A DNA stretch of 34,582 nucleotides, taken from the NCBI GenBank assembly GCA_946055575.1, contig CAMGGL010000006.1, forward strand, positions 1-34,582, written 5' to 3'. The stretch comes from an uncultured Candidatus Melainabacteria bacterium. Lineage in GTDB: Bacteria; Cyanobacteriota; Vampirovibrionia; Gastranaerophilales; Gastranaerophilaceae. A program made the position numbers and the translations under genes. The notes under the pieces are model-generated. The model was not told where the DNA came from. It saw nothing but the letters and a program-made list of their open reading frames with translations, and made no database searches. Positions 24,395 through 31,763 of the stretch are shown here, one piece after another. The first letter of the stretch is position 1, and every line of letters starts with the position of its first letter.

Positions 24395-25684
24395 ATGAAA
24401 AAGTTTTATATCCATACAATGGGTTGCCGAGCTAATCAGTTTGAAGGCGCTATTATTTCAGAAAATTTAATAAAAAACGGGATGCAAAATGCTGAAAATA
24501 TTTCAGATGCAGATTATTTTATACTTAATTCCTGTAGTGTAACCCATAAAAGTGATAATGAATCATTGTATCATTTACGGGCGGCAAAGCATAAAAATCC
24601 TTGTATTATAACTGTTGTCACCGGTTGCATGGCTCAATTGGAAAAGGCAGAACTTTTGAAAAACGATTTTATAGATATTGTTATCGGAAATGATGAAAAA
24701 CTTAATTTGTACGATTATTTGATTTCGGATACTCAGGTTTCTGCAAAAGATGTATTAAAACTGGAGAATTTTACAGAAGTTGAGCTTGTCGATACAACAA
24801 AAACAAGGGCAAGTTTAAAAATTCAAGACGGGTGTGATAACAGATGCACATACTGTATCATCTGGAAGGCTCGGGGAAAAAGTCGTAGTGCTCATTTAGA
24901 ATTTATAATAGACCAAATTAATAACTTTTCTAAAAATGGATTTAAAGAAGTCATGTTGACGGGTATTCATATTGGTCAATGGGGAAAAGAGTTTGGGTTA
25001 TCGCTTTTAGATTTATTAAAAGCTATTGAAGATAAAACCTCAATTCAAAGATTTCGTTTAGGGTCGTTAAATCCGCCCGAAATAACAGATGAAATGCTTG
25101 ATTTTCTAAAAAATTCTGATAAATTTTGTCCACATTTTCATCTGTCTTTGCAGTCTGCAAATGACAAAACTCTACGCTCGATGAACAGATTTTATAAGAC
25201 AGAAGACTATCTTAATTTGATTGATAAAATCAATTCAACATTTGAATTGCCGTTTATCGGAAGTGATATTATTGCAGGTTTTGCAGGAGAAACTGATGAA
25301 GATTTTGAAATTACTCGTAAAAATTTGGAAAAATCAGGTTTAACTCAAATTCACACATTCCCGTATTCAATCAGAAAAGGCACAGTCGGTGCGGATTTGC
25401 CCGAACAAAATTCTGATGAGGTTAAAGTTAACCGTGCAAATATCATTAAATCAATATCAAAATCTAAATATGATGATTTTGTAAGTAAAAATATTGGTCG
25501 AAAATTTGAAGTTTTAATTGAAAAACATAGAGATAAGCATACAGGAAATCTAAAAGGAATAAGCAGAAATTATCTGACTGTTCAAATGGTTTCTGATAGA
25601 GAAGATTTGTACAATTCTTTACAAACAGTAAAACTCGTAAAATATGAAAAGGGATGCTTGTTTGCAGAATTATTAAGTGAGTAA
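24395..25684 (+). CDS. mtaB: tRNA (N6-threonylcarbamoyladenosine-37 C2) methylthiotransferase MtaB
   Basis: A 429-residue radical-SAM methylthiotransferase that converts t6A37 to ms2t6A37 in tRNAs reading ANN codons. The N-terminal domain carries the auxiliary cluster cysteines C11 (MGCRANQFE), C47 (NSCSVT) and C78 (TGCMAQ). The radical-SAM cluster is C147, C151 and C154 in DGCDNRCTYC. A TRAM domain closes the C-terminus (about 365-427). MGCRANQFE and the length fit MtaB rather than MiaB or RimO. The start is not preceded by a Shine-Dalgarno. A strong hairpin follows the stop. Confidence 0.92.
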   Translation: MKKFYIHTMGCRANQFEGAIISENLIKNGMQNAENISDADYFILNSCSVTHKSDNESLYHLRAAKHKNPCIITVVTGCMAQLEKAELLKNDFIDIVIGNDEKLNLYDYLISDTQVSAKDVLKLENFTEVELVDTTKTRASLKIQDGCDNRCTYCIIWKARGKSRSAHLEFIIDQINNFSKNGFKEVMLTGIHIGQWGKEFGLSLLDLLKAIEDKTSIQRFRLGSLNPPEITDEMLDFLKNSDKFCPHFHLSLQSANDKTLRSMNRFYKTEDYLNLIDKINSTFELPFIGSDIIAGFAGETDEDFEITRKNLEKSGLTQIHTFPYSIRKGTVGADLPEQNSDEVKVNRANIIKSISKSKYDDFVSKNIGRKFEVLIEKHRDKHTGNLKGISRNYLTVQMVSDREDLYNSLQTVKLVKYEKGCLFAELLSE

Positions 25685-25691
25685 AAGTATT

Positions 25692-25730
25692 AAAAAGCGC
25701 CGTCTGAAATTTCTCAGACGGCGCTTTTTT
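25692..25730. terminator. Strong bidirectional terminator between mtaB and secY
   Basis: A perfect 16-bp stem, AAAAAGCGCCGTCTGA against TCAGACGGCGCTTTTT, with a 6-nt loop and flanking A and T runs. It starts 8 nt past the mtaB stop and lies 15 nt past the convergent secY stop, serving both. Confidence 0.95.
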
Positions 25731-25744
25731 GTTATATTGCTTAA

Positions 25745-27094
25745 TTACATATCTTTTAAGAAAGATTCGTAATTTCTTGCCAACAAGTGAGTTTTTACTT
25801 GGTTAATTAAATCAAGAGCAACACCAACCATAATGATTAATGACGTTGCCCCAATCCCTTGCAAAGTTTGAATTTTTGTAAAATAACTTGCAAGTGATGG
25901 TATTAAAGCGATTATACCCAAACCTACAGCTCCGATAAATGTTGTTTTTGTTAATATTTTATCTAAAGCGTCTGCGGTAGGTTTTCCAGGTTTTATACCC
26001 GGAATTGAAGAACCGTATTTCTTCAAATTATCAGCAATATCTTTAGGCTGCATATTAGGCATAATTGAAGCGTAGAAAAATGTTAATGCAATAATCAATA
26101 AAACATACAATACGTAATACATAATACCGCTTGCACTAAAATATTGATTTAATGTTACGATTATATTTTTCAAAGCAACAGAATGAATATTCGCCTGACC
26201 GACGAGAGCTAATATCGTTGAAGGGAAAAGTAAGATTGCAATCGCAAAGATGATAGGCATAACGCCACCCGGATTAAGTTTAAACGGAATAAATGAATTC
26301 ATACCGCCATAAATTTTGTTACCGATTTGTCTTTTAGGATTTACAATAATAACTTTTCTAACAGCTTCTTGCATAATAACGATAAGTACCATAGCTAAGA
26401 AGAAAATTACAAGCAAAGCAACTAATCCAAGCATTAATCTTGAGCTAACCTTGATAATCTCAGCGGTCTTATCTGCATATACAGGAATTCCTGAAAGTAT
26501 ACCGCAAAAGATTATCAACGATCCACCGTTGCCGATGCCGTTTTCGGTTATCAATTCCGATATCCACATTACAAGTACTGCACCTGATGTAAGTATGCAA
26601 ATTGAACTTACATAAAATACTATCGGGTTAACTTGCGAAATGACAGCTCCCGGTAGTTGGTGCAAATACAACATAAATATGAATGCTTGGAATATAGCAA
26701 GTATTACTGTAAAAATACGAGTATACTGTGATAATTTTCTTCTCCCTGCTTCACCTTCTTCTTTCTGAAGTTTTTCCAATGACGGAATAACGACAGAAAC
26801 AAGTTGAACAATAATTGAAGATGTAATAAACGGTCCAATACCCAAAGCAAGTACTGATACAGTTCCTAAAGCACCACCGGAGAATAAATCCAAAAATCCG
26901 ATGATATTATTACCGCTGTTTGAAGCAATAATTTTTTCAAAGACTGTAGCATCAATACCATATAAAGGCATTTGAACCCCAAATCTCCAAACTGCAATCA
27001 TCATCAACGTGAAAATAATCTTTTCTTTAAGACCAGAAGCTTTCCACATTGATGCTAAATCTTCAGGTGTAGGCGCTTTAATACCTTGTGCCAT
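25745..27094 (-). CDS. secY: Protein translocase subunit SecY
   Basis: A 449-residue, ten-helix channel protein of the Sec translocon. Visible family segments are the plug and TM2 region (NSGNNIIGFLDLFSGGAL in part), FITSSIIVQL near residue 85, ITENGIGNGGSLIIF near 185, GGVMPIIFA near 275 and PGKPT near 372. The ATG shares its A with the rplO TAA stop, so translation is coupled. It is the last gene of the rpsE-rpmD-rplO-secY unit: adk and map, often next, are absent and a terminator follows. Confidence 0.98.
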   Translation of the reverse strand: MAQGIKAPTPEDLASMWKASGLKEKIIFTLMMIAVWRFGVQMPLYGIDATVFEKIIASNSGNNIIGFLDLFSGGALGTVSVLALGIGPFITSSIIVQLVSVVIPSLEKLQKEEGEAGRRKLSQYTRIFTVILAIFQAFIFMLYLHQLPGAVISQVNPIVFYVSSICILTSGAVLVMWISELITENGIGNGGSLIIFCGILSGIPVYADKTAEIIKVSSRLMLGLVALLVIFFLAMVLIVIMQEAVRKVIIVNPKRQIGNKIYGGMNSFIPFKLNPGGVMPIIFAIAILLFPSTILALVGQANIHSVALKNIIVTLNQYFSASGIMYYVLYVLLIIALTFFYASIMPNMQPKDIADNLKKYGSSIPGIKPGKPTADALDKILTKTTFIGAVGLGIIALIPSLASYFTKIQTLQGIGATSLIIMVGVALDLINQVKTHLLARNYESFLKDM

Positions 27095-27543
27095 TATACT
27101 AACTCAACCTTTCCGCCTGCGGCTTCAATTTTTTCTTTTGCTGATGGAGTAATGTAAGCAGCTTTTACTGTTACAGCTGATTTGATTTCTCCGTTACCTA
27201 ATACTCTTAAACCAACACATGTTGGATGAATTGTAAGTTTTTCTCTCAAAGTTTCTAATGAGATTTCTTTAAGTCCTAAAGCGTCAATTCTGCCAACATT
27301 GATTTGAGCATAATTAAGTTTTGAATAAACTTGAAATCCTTTTAATTTAGGAAGTCTTCTGTAGGCAGGCATTTGTCCGCCTTCAAAACCTCTTTTTGAA
27401 GAGTTACCGGATCTTTGACCTTCTCCGTTGTGACCGCGACAAGATGTTTTACCGTGTCCTGAAGAACGGCCTCTGCCAACTCTTTTAGATTTAGATGTAG
27501 AACCTTCTGCAGGTTTTAAATCTTCTAATGTTATATTTGCCAT
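27094..27543 (-). CDS. rplO: 50S ribosomal protein L15
   Basis: A 149-residue L15, a late-assembling 50S protein. The Gly/Arg-rich N-terminus (RVGRGRSSGHGKTSCRGHNG) and GFEGGQMPAYRRLPKLKGF are diagnostic. The ATG follows GAGGAAAT. The stop overlaps the secY start by one base. Normal length. Confidence 0.98.
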   Translation of the reverse strand: MANITLEDLKPAEGSTSKSKRVGRGRSSGHGKTSCRGHNGEGQRSGNSSKRGFEGGQMPAYRRLPKLKGFQVYSKLNYAQINVGRIDALGLKEISLETLREKLTIHPTCVGLRVLGNGEIKSAVTVKAAYITPSAKEKIEAAGGKVELV

Positions 27544-27593
27544 TTTTATTTCCTCTTTTCTGTACTTTAAATTAATTACTAATAATTGGGCAA

Positions 27594-27785
27594 CTATTTA
27601 ACAATTTCAACAAGATGTGAAACTTTGTTTACCATACCCATAATTGTAGCGCTTTCGTTATGTTCAACGATTTGGTCTTTCTTTGTTAAACCAAGACCTC
27701 TAACAACTCTGCGCTGAGTTTCAGGTGTTCCGATTAAACTTCTTACGAGTTTAATTTTTACTGTATTTGATTTTTTATCTGCCAT
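27594..27785 (-). CDS. rpmD: 50S ribosomal protein L30
   Basis: A 63-residue L30. The core VKIKLVRSLIGTPETQRRVVRGLGL is typical, and the C-terminus ends at GMVNKVSHLVEIVK. It lies between rpsE and rplO as in most bacteria that keep it. L30 is absent from typical cyanobacteria as far as I recall, which would be a difference from the photosynthetic sister group. Confidence 0.96.
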   Translation of the reverse strand: MADKKSNTVKIKLVRSLIGTPETQRRVVRGLGLTKKDQIVEHNESATIMGMVNKVSHLVEIVK

Positions 27786-27817
27786 GATTTTATTCCTTAT
27801 TTTTATAAATTATCTAA

Positions 27818-28483
27818 CTAGTTTAAAAGTTCTGCCATTGTCAAACCACGTTTTTTAGCAACATCATTAAATGGTGTTAATGCTTTTAATGCTTCTATAG
27901 TAGCATTAGCTGCATTTAGCGGAGATTTTGAACCTAAAGATTTTGAAAGAATATTTTCAATACCTGCAAGTTCTAATACTGAACGAACAGCACCACCTGC
28001 AATAATACCTGTACCTTCAGAAGCCGGTCTTAACATAACAGCACCTGCCCCTGATTTTCCTGTAATTGGATGAGGTATTGTTGTTTTGAAGATAGGAACT
28101 GTGATAACATTTTTTCTTCCGTCAGCAATTGCTTTTTGAATAGCAATAATAACTTCAGAAGCTTTAGCACAGCCGATACCGACTTGACCTTTTTGGTTAC
28201 CGACAATAACAATTGCACGGAAACTTAATTTTTTACCACCTTTTACAACCTTTGTTACACGGCTGATTTGAACAACTCGTTCAGTCCATTCTGATTGAGG
28301 TTTTTCTTCTGTTGTTTCTATTTTTTGTTTTCTGCCGCGACCTTTTCTTCCTCTTGCAGGTTTTTCTTCTGTAACTACAGTATCTTCAACTGTTTCGGAA
28401 ACTGTTGCTTCAACTTCAGCAGATTCTGATTTAACTTCTTCTGCTGCTGTTTCAGTTACGTTTAATTCTTCATTGTTTTCCAT
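27818..28483 (-). CDS. rpsE: 30S ribosomal protein S5 with N-terminal extension
   Basis: S5 helps translational accuracy and the mRNA-unwinding entry tunnel. The core starts near residue 64 ([19 protein letters not shown]) and shows [10 protein letters not shown] and [14 protein letters not shown]. At 221 residues it exceeds the usual 160-175: the first 60 are low-complexity, with an acidic Glu/Val/Thr part followed by a basic [11 protein letters not shown] patch. The ATG follows AAAGGT. It is first in its transcription unit, whereas the usual upstream neighbour is rplR; here a flavoprotein gene lies upstream. Confidence 0.97.
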   Translation of the reverse strand: MENNEELNVTETAAEEVKSESAEVEATVSETVEDTVVTEEKPARGRKGRGRKQKIETTEEKPQSEWTERVVQISRVTKVVKGGKKLSFRAIVIVGNQKGQVGIGCAKASEVIIAIQKAIADGRKNVITVPIFKTTIPHPITGKSGAGAVMLRPASEGTGIIAGGAVRSVLELAGIENILSKSLGSKSPLNAANATIEALKALTPFNDVAKKRGLTMAELLN

Positions 28484-28536
28484 TACTTTTTACCTTTCTT
28501 GTAATTTTACTTCTAATTAAAATGTTTTGTTATTAC

Positions 28537-28609
28537 CGGATTGGGTATCCGATTATTTTAGAATACGCCAAAAAATAAAGCTTTTTAAGGCTATTTGGAA
28601 ATCGTATTC
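28537..28609 (-). promoter_or_regulatory. Structured leader of the rpsE-secY operon
   Basis: The leader between the promoter and the rpsE ATG is about 145 nt. GAATACG (28561-28567) pairs with CGTATTC (28603-28609), and inside it CCAAA (28568-28572) with TTTGG (28594-28598), leaving a 4-nt bulge. A separate 5-bp hairpin (CGGAT/ATCCG) occupies 28537-28551. This may bind a ribosomal protein for autoregulation; I do not recognise a named motif. Confidence 0.45.
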
Positions 28610-28633
28610 GAACTTTTAACTTCTGACAAGCTA

Positions 28634-28662
28634 AATATACCATAACCGGTATATTGTGTCAA
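28634..28662 (-). promoter_or_regulatory. Strong promoter of the rpsE-rpmD-rplO-secY operon
   Basis: On the minus strand a perfect TTGACA (28662-28657) and TATATT (28639-28634) are 17 nt apart. An 8-bp dyad, AATATACC and GGTATATT with 6 nt between, fills the -10 and most of the spacer (28634-28655), which looks like an operator. Confidence 0.88.
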
Positions 28663-28691
28663 GTCTTGTGTAAATTTAATCTTCGGGTAAT

Positions 28692-29849
28692 TTAAGTAAA
28701 TTTCTCTGAAATAGTTTTAGCTGCAATATAGCCTGTAGACCAGCAGTTTTGGAGGTTGAAACCTCCGCAAAATCCGTCAATATCTAATATCTCGCCACAA
28801 AAAATCAAATTTGGAAATTTTTTTGCTTCCATTGTTTTAGAATTTATTTCCTTTAAATCGATTCCTCCCGCGGTTACGACTTCACCGTCAGGAACTTTTG
28901 CTTTGATTGTAATTTTAAAATTCTCTAATTTATCAATTATCAAATCACGCATTTTTCCGTTAATTTTATGTGCTGGAGTTTGCAAATCTATGCCAAGATT
29001 ATTTAAAATATACTGCGCAACAGCTTTTGGCACATATTTACCAAGCTGATTTTTTATCTCTTTATGCGGATTGTCATTTAAAGACTCTTGAAGGTTTTTT
29101 AAATTTGCAAGTTGTAATGTTAAATCATAAGGCATACTATCTCGAGCTTTTAGTGATGATATTTTATAAATTAACGGACCGGAAACACCCTTATGGGTAA
29201 ATAAGATATCTCCGGTTAGATTTTTATAAATCACATTTTTTATACTTGCACCCGCAAGGTTTGAAAAATCTTCCTCTGTTACTAATCCAACAAGAGATTG
29301 AGTTGGTTCAATAATTTCTATTCCTTTTATAATGTTAAAATTTGCGTGTCCACCTGTTGCAATAACGACAATATCAAATGCGTAAGAAGATTTATTTGTT
29401 TGTATTTTATAACAATTATCGAGTTTATTAACAGAGATAACTTCTTCTTTTATAATCTTAGCTTTTGTAATAGCATTTAAAAGTTTTTGTCGAACCTCTG
29501 CTGATGAATTTGAGGTCGGGAAAATTCTGTTATCTGATTGTGTATAGGTTTGAATTCCGATTTTTTCAAAAAATTCAACGGTATGAGCAACTCCAAATCT
29601 TGAAAAGACAGAGTATAAGAACTTCTCGCCACGCGGATAATTTTTTGCAAGTTCTTTAAAATCATATTGAGCGTGTGAGATGTTACAGCGCCCGCCTCCG
29701 GTTGGCAAAATTGTGCGTAAAGGTTGTCCTTTTTCAAAAATTGTCGGGATAATCCCAAAATCAAGGAGAGTTCTTGCACAAATACATCCTGCAGGCCCTG
29801 CACCGATTATTGCAACCGATTTAGTATTAAAAGTCGACTCTTGTGCCAT
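28692..29849 (-). CDS. NAD(P)/FAD-dependent oxidoreductase, HI0933/BaiN family
   Basis: A 385-residue flavoprotein of the HI0933/YhiN/BaiN family. The FAD-binding GAGPAG is at 16-21, the family hallmark TGGGRCNISH at 50-59, a central VIATGGHAN near 165, and the C-terminal GGFNLQNCWSTGYIAA near 361. BaiN is implicated in reduction of bile-acid double bonds in gut clostridia, but most members have no known substrate, so I claim only the family. The start overlaps the end of folK by 23 nt, so the two are co-transcribed. Confidence 0.9.
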   Translation of the reverse strand: MAQESTFNTKSVAIIGAGPAGCICARTLLDFGIIPTIFEKGQPLRTILPTGGGRCNISHAQYDFKELAKNYPRGEKFLYSVFSRFGVAHTVEFFEKIGIQTYTQSDNRIFPTSNSSAEVRQKLLNAITKAKIIKEEVISVNKLDNCYKIQTNKSSYAFDIVVIATGGHANFNIIKGIEIIEPTQSLVGLVTEEDFSNLAGASIKNVIYKNLTGDILFTHKGVSGPLIYKISSLKARDSMPYDLTLQLANLKNLQESLNDNPHKEIKNQLGKYVPKAVAQYILNNLGIDLQTPAHKINGKMRDLIIDKLENFKITIKAKVPDGEVVTAGGIDLKEINSKTMEAKKFPNLIFCGEILDIDGFCGGFNLQNCWSTGYIAAKTISEKFT

Positions 29850-30333
29850 ACAAAAATACCATTTCAGGGTTTTCTAAATCATTGTGCATCTCTATGATTG
29901 TTTTATGTAAAACGGGGTGAACAAAATCCGCATTTAATTCCATCATCGGTACAAGTGTAAACGCTCTAAGATGTACGTATTTGTGCGGAATAACCAAATC
30001 TTCTTCATTTACAATGTCTTTGTTATAAAACATTATATCTATATCAATCGTTCTGTCTTCATAATTGGAAGTCGTTTTTTTCTCTCTGCCCAGTTGTTTT
30101 TCAATTCTTTGACAGGCTTCAAGAAGTTCTTTTGGGGAATACTTTGTTTTTATCTCAACAACAGCATTAACAAACCATGTTGATGTGTTCATATTCCACG
30201 GCTCTGATTCGTAAAATGCAGATGAACGAACAATGGTTATATTTTCATCAGCACCAAGCAGGCTTGCCGCTTGTTGAACGTAGCCTATTCTGTCCCCTTT
30301 ATTTGAACCTAAACTTAAGTATGCTATTGCCAT
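29827..30333 (-). CDS. folK: 2-amino-4-hydroxy-6-hydroxymethyldihydropteridine pyrophosphokinase
   Basis: HPPK transfers pyrophosphate from ATP to hydroxymethyl-dihydropterin in folate synthesis. The 168-residue protein shows YLSLGSNKGDR at the N-terminus, SAFYESEPW near residue 39, IEKQLGREKK near 90 and the signature DRTIDIDIMFY near 107, with the Mg-binding aspartates. TAAAAT lies exactly 6 nt before the ATG and no Shine-Dalgarno is present, so a leaderless mRNA is likely. folB and folP are not adjacent. Folate supply would feed the T protein and formyltransferase in this window, but that is general metabolism. Confidence 0.96.
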   Translation of the reverse strand: MAIAYLSLGSNKGDRIGYVQQAASLLGADENITIVRSSAFYESEPWNMNTSTWFVNAVVEIKTKYSPKELLEACQRIEKQLGREKKTTSNYEDRTIDIDIMFYNKDIVNEEDLVIPHKYVHLRAFTLVPMMELNADFVHPVLHKTIIEMHNDLENPEMVFLYGTRVDF

Positions 30334-30339
30334 AATCTG

Positions 30340-30345
30340 ATTTTA
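30340..30345 (-). promoter_or_regulatory. -10 element of folK, leaderless geometry
   Basis: Minus-strand TAAAAT (30345-30340) ends exactly 6 nt before the folK ATG at 30333. Confidence 0.5.
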
Positions 30346-30364
30346 TAAATTTTTGTTTCTAATG

Positions 30365-30393
30365 TCAACATGTCATGTTATTTGTTGTATAAT
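30365..30393 (+). promoter_or_regulatory. Promoter of waaA, nearly leaderless
   Basis: TATAAT (30388-30393) has a weak -35 TCAACA (30365-30370) 17 nt upstream. The ATG at 30403 is 9 nt beyond the -10, so the leader would be only a few bases and there is no Shine-Dalgarno. Confidence 0.55.
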
Positions 30394-30402
30394 TTCTGTA
30401 TT

Positions 30403-31698
30403 ATGATTACATATTCTATTATTTTAATTATTTTACTATTGCTGGTTGTATCAATGTTTAGTGAATTATTTTTGTATGGCTTGATATCAACCTTATTATT
30501 TATTATTCTTTTGCCGTTTTATTATATTGTCAGAGTTTTTAACGGTAAATTTCTATACGGTTGGAGAGAAAAGCTTGGATTTTTTAAAAATCCTCACTTA
30601 GGCGACAAAGTTATCATGTATCATGGGGTTTCAGTCGGTGAAGTTATTGCGCTGGAAAACTTGATAAAAAAAACAAAAGAAACTTTCCCTGATTATAAAA
30701 TAGTCGTAACAACAGGTACTAAAACAGGTCAAGAAATTGCATTAAAGAAATTTTCAAAAGTTGCTGATTTTATTACATATTTCCCATTTGATATTCCATT
30801 TTGTGTAGATTCTTTTTTAAATAAAGTAAAACCAACAGTTGTTCTTATTGCAGAAACAGAACTATGGCCAGTATTTTCATTTTTATGTAATGTTAAAAAT
30901 ATCAAGCTTTATTGTATAAATGGAAGAATGTCTGATTCTACATTTAAGTTATATAAATTATTTGCTCGATTTTTCAAAATGGTTTTGTCAAAATATACAA
31001 AAATTCTTACTCAAAGTGAAATTGATAAGAATAAACTTATTGCAATTGGAGCTCCTGTTGAAAAAACTGAAGTTATGAAGAATTTAAAATTCGATATAAA
31101 AAAATCGAATGAACAGGTTGAAATTGGACAAGAAGGTTTCAGGGTAATTATAGCCGGCAGCACTCATAAAGGCGAGGAAGAAATTATCCTGAATATATTT
31201 AAGGAAAAACAAGAAAAATATAATGACATAAAACTTCTTTTAGTTCCAAGACATACAACCCGTTTACCTCAAATTATTCCGTTGTTAAAAGATTTTAAAT
31301 ATGGTTTTCGCTCTAAAGGTGATACTTTTAAGGATTTTGATATTGTTGTATTGGATACAATGGGCGAACTCGGTAAAATGTATTCTATATGTTCCTTTGC
31401 TTTTATTGGCGGGAGTTTTAATAAAACAGGCGGGCATAATCCATTAGAGGCTACCGTGTATTCAAAGCCGACGATAACTGGCCCGTCTATACATAATTTT
31501 AGAGATATTTATTGGTTATTATCTCAATCAAAAGCAGGTAAAATTGTTAAAACGCCTAAAGAATTGAGTGAATATATAGAAATATTATTGTCGGATAATG
31601 ATTATTATAAACAAGCCTGCGAAGATTGTTCTAATATTTTTGACGATCAGCAGGGGGCACTTGATGTTGTTATTGATGAATTGAAAAATGTTCTTTAG
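30403..31698 (+). CDS. waaA: 3-deoxy-D-manno-octulosonic acid (Kdo) transferase
   Basis: WaaA (KdtA) adds Kdo to the lipid A precursor at the inner membrane. From 30403 it is 431 residues, near the family's 425, with a membrane anchor at about 3-40. GVSVGEVIALENL near residue 75 carries the catalytic Glu. TTGTKTGQEIA, FPFDIPFCVDSFL and AETELWP near 150 are diagnostic. The C-terminal glycosyltransferase half includes IAGSTHKGEE and GGSFNKTGGHNPLEA. An upstream in-frame ATG at 30370 is disfavoured since it precedes the TATAAT. The gene indicates a lipid A-Kdo outer membrane. Confidence 0.94.
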   Translation: MITYSIILIILLLLVVSMFSELFLYGLISTLLFIILLPFYYIVRVFNGKFLYGWREKLGFFKNPHLGDKVIMYHGVSVGEVIALENLIKKTKETFPDYKIVVTTGTKTGQEIALKKFSKVADFITYFPFDIPFCVDSFLNKVKPTVVLIAETELWPVFSFLCNVKNIKLYCINGRMSDSTFKLYKLFARFFKMVLSKYTKILTQSEIDKNKLIAIGAPVEKTEVMKNLKFDIKKSNEQVEIGQEGFRVIIAGSTHKGEEEIILNIFKEKQEKYNDIKLLLVPRHTTRLPQIIPLLKDFKYGFRSKGDTFKDFDIVVLDTMGELGKMYSICSFAFIGGSFNKTGGHNPLEATVYSKPTITGPSIHNFRDIYWLLSQSKAGKIVKTPKELSEYIEILLSDNDYYKQACEDCSNIFDDQQGALDVVIDELKNVL

Positions 31699-31713
31699 AA
31701 AAATTATGTAATA

Positions 31714-31743
31714 AAAAAGACTGTCAAATCTGACAGTCTTTTT
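31714..31743. terminator. Bidirectional terminator between waaA and metK
   Basis: A perfect 13-bp stem, AAAAAGACTGTCA against TGACAGTCTTTTT, with a 4-nt loop, 15 nt past the waaA stop and 20 nt past the convergent metK stop. Confidence 0.92.
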
Positions 31744-31763
31744 GTTGTTTGTATATCTGAATT

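Noticed and set aside
30370-30402. Upstream ATG for waaA
   Set aside because: The TATAAT at 30388-30393 lies between this ATG and the next, so it would not be on the mRNA.
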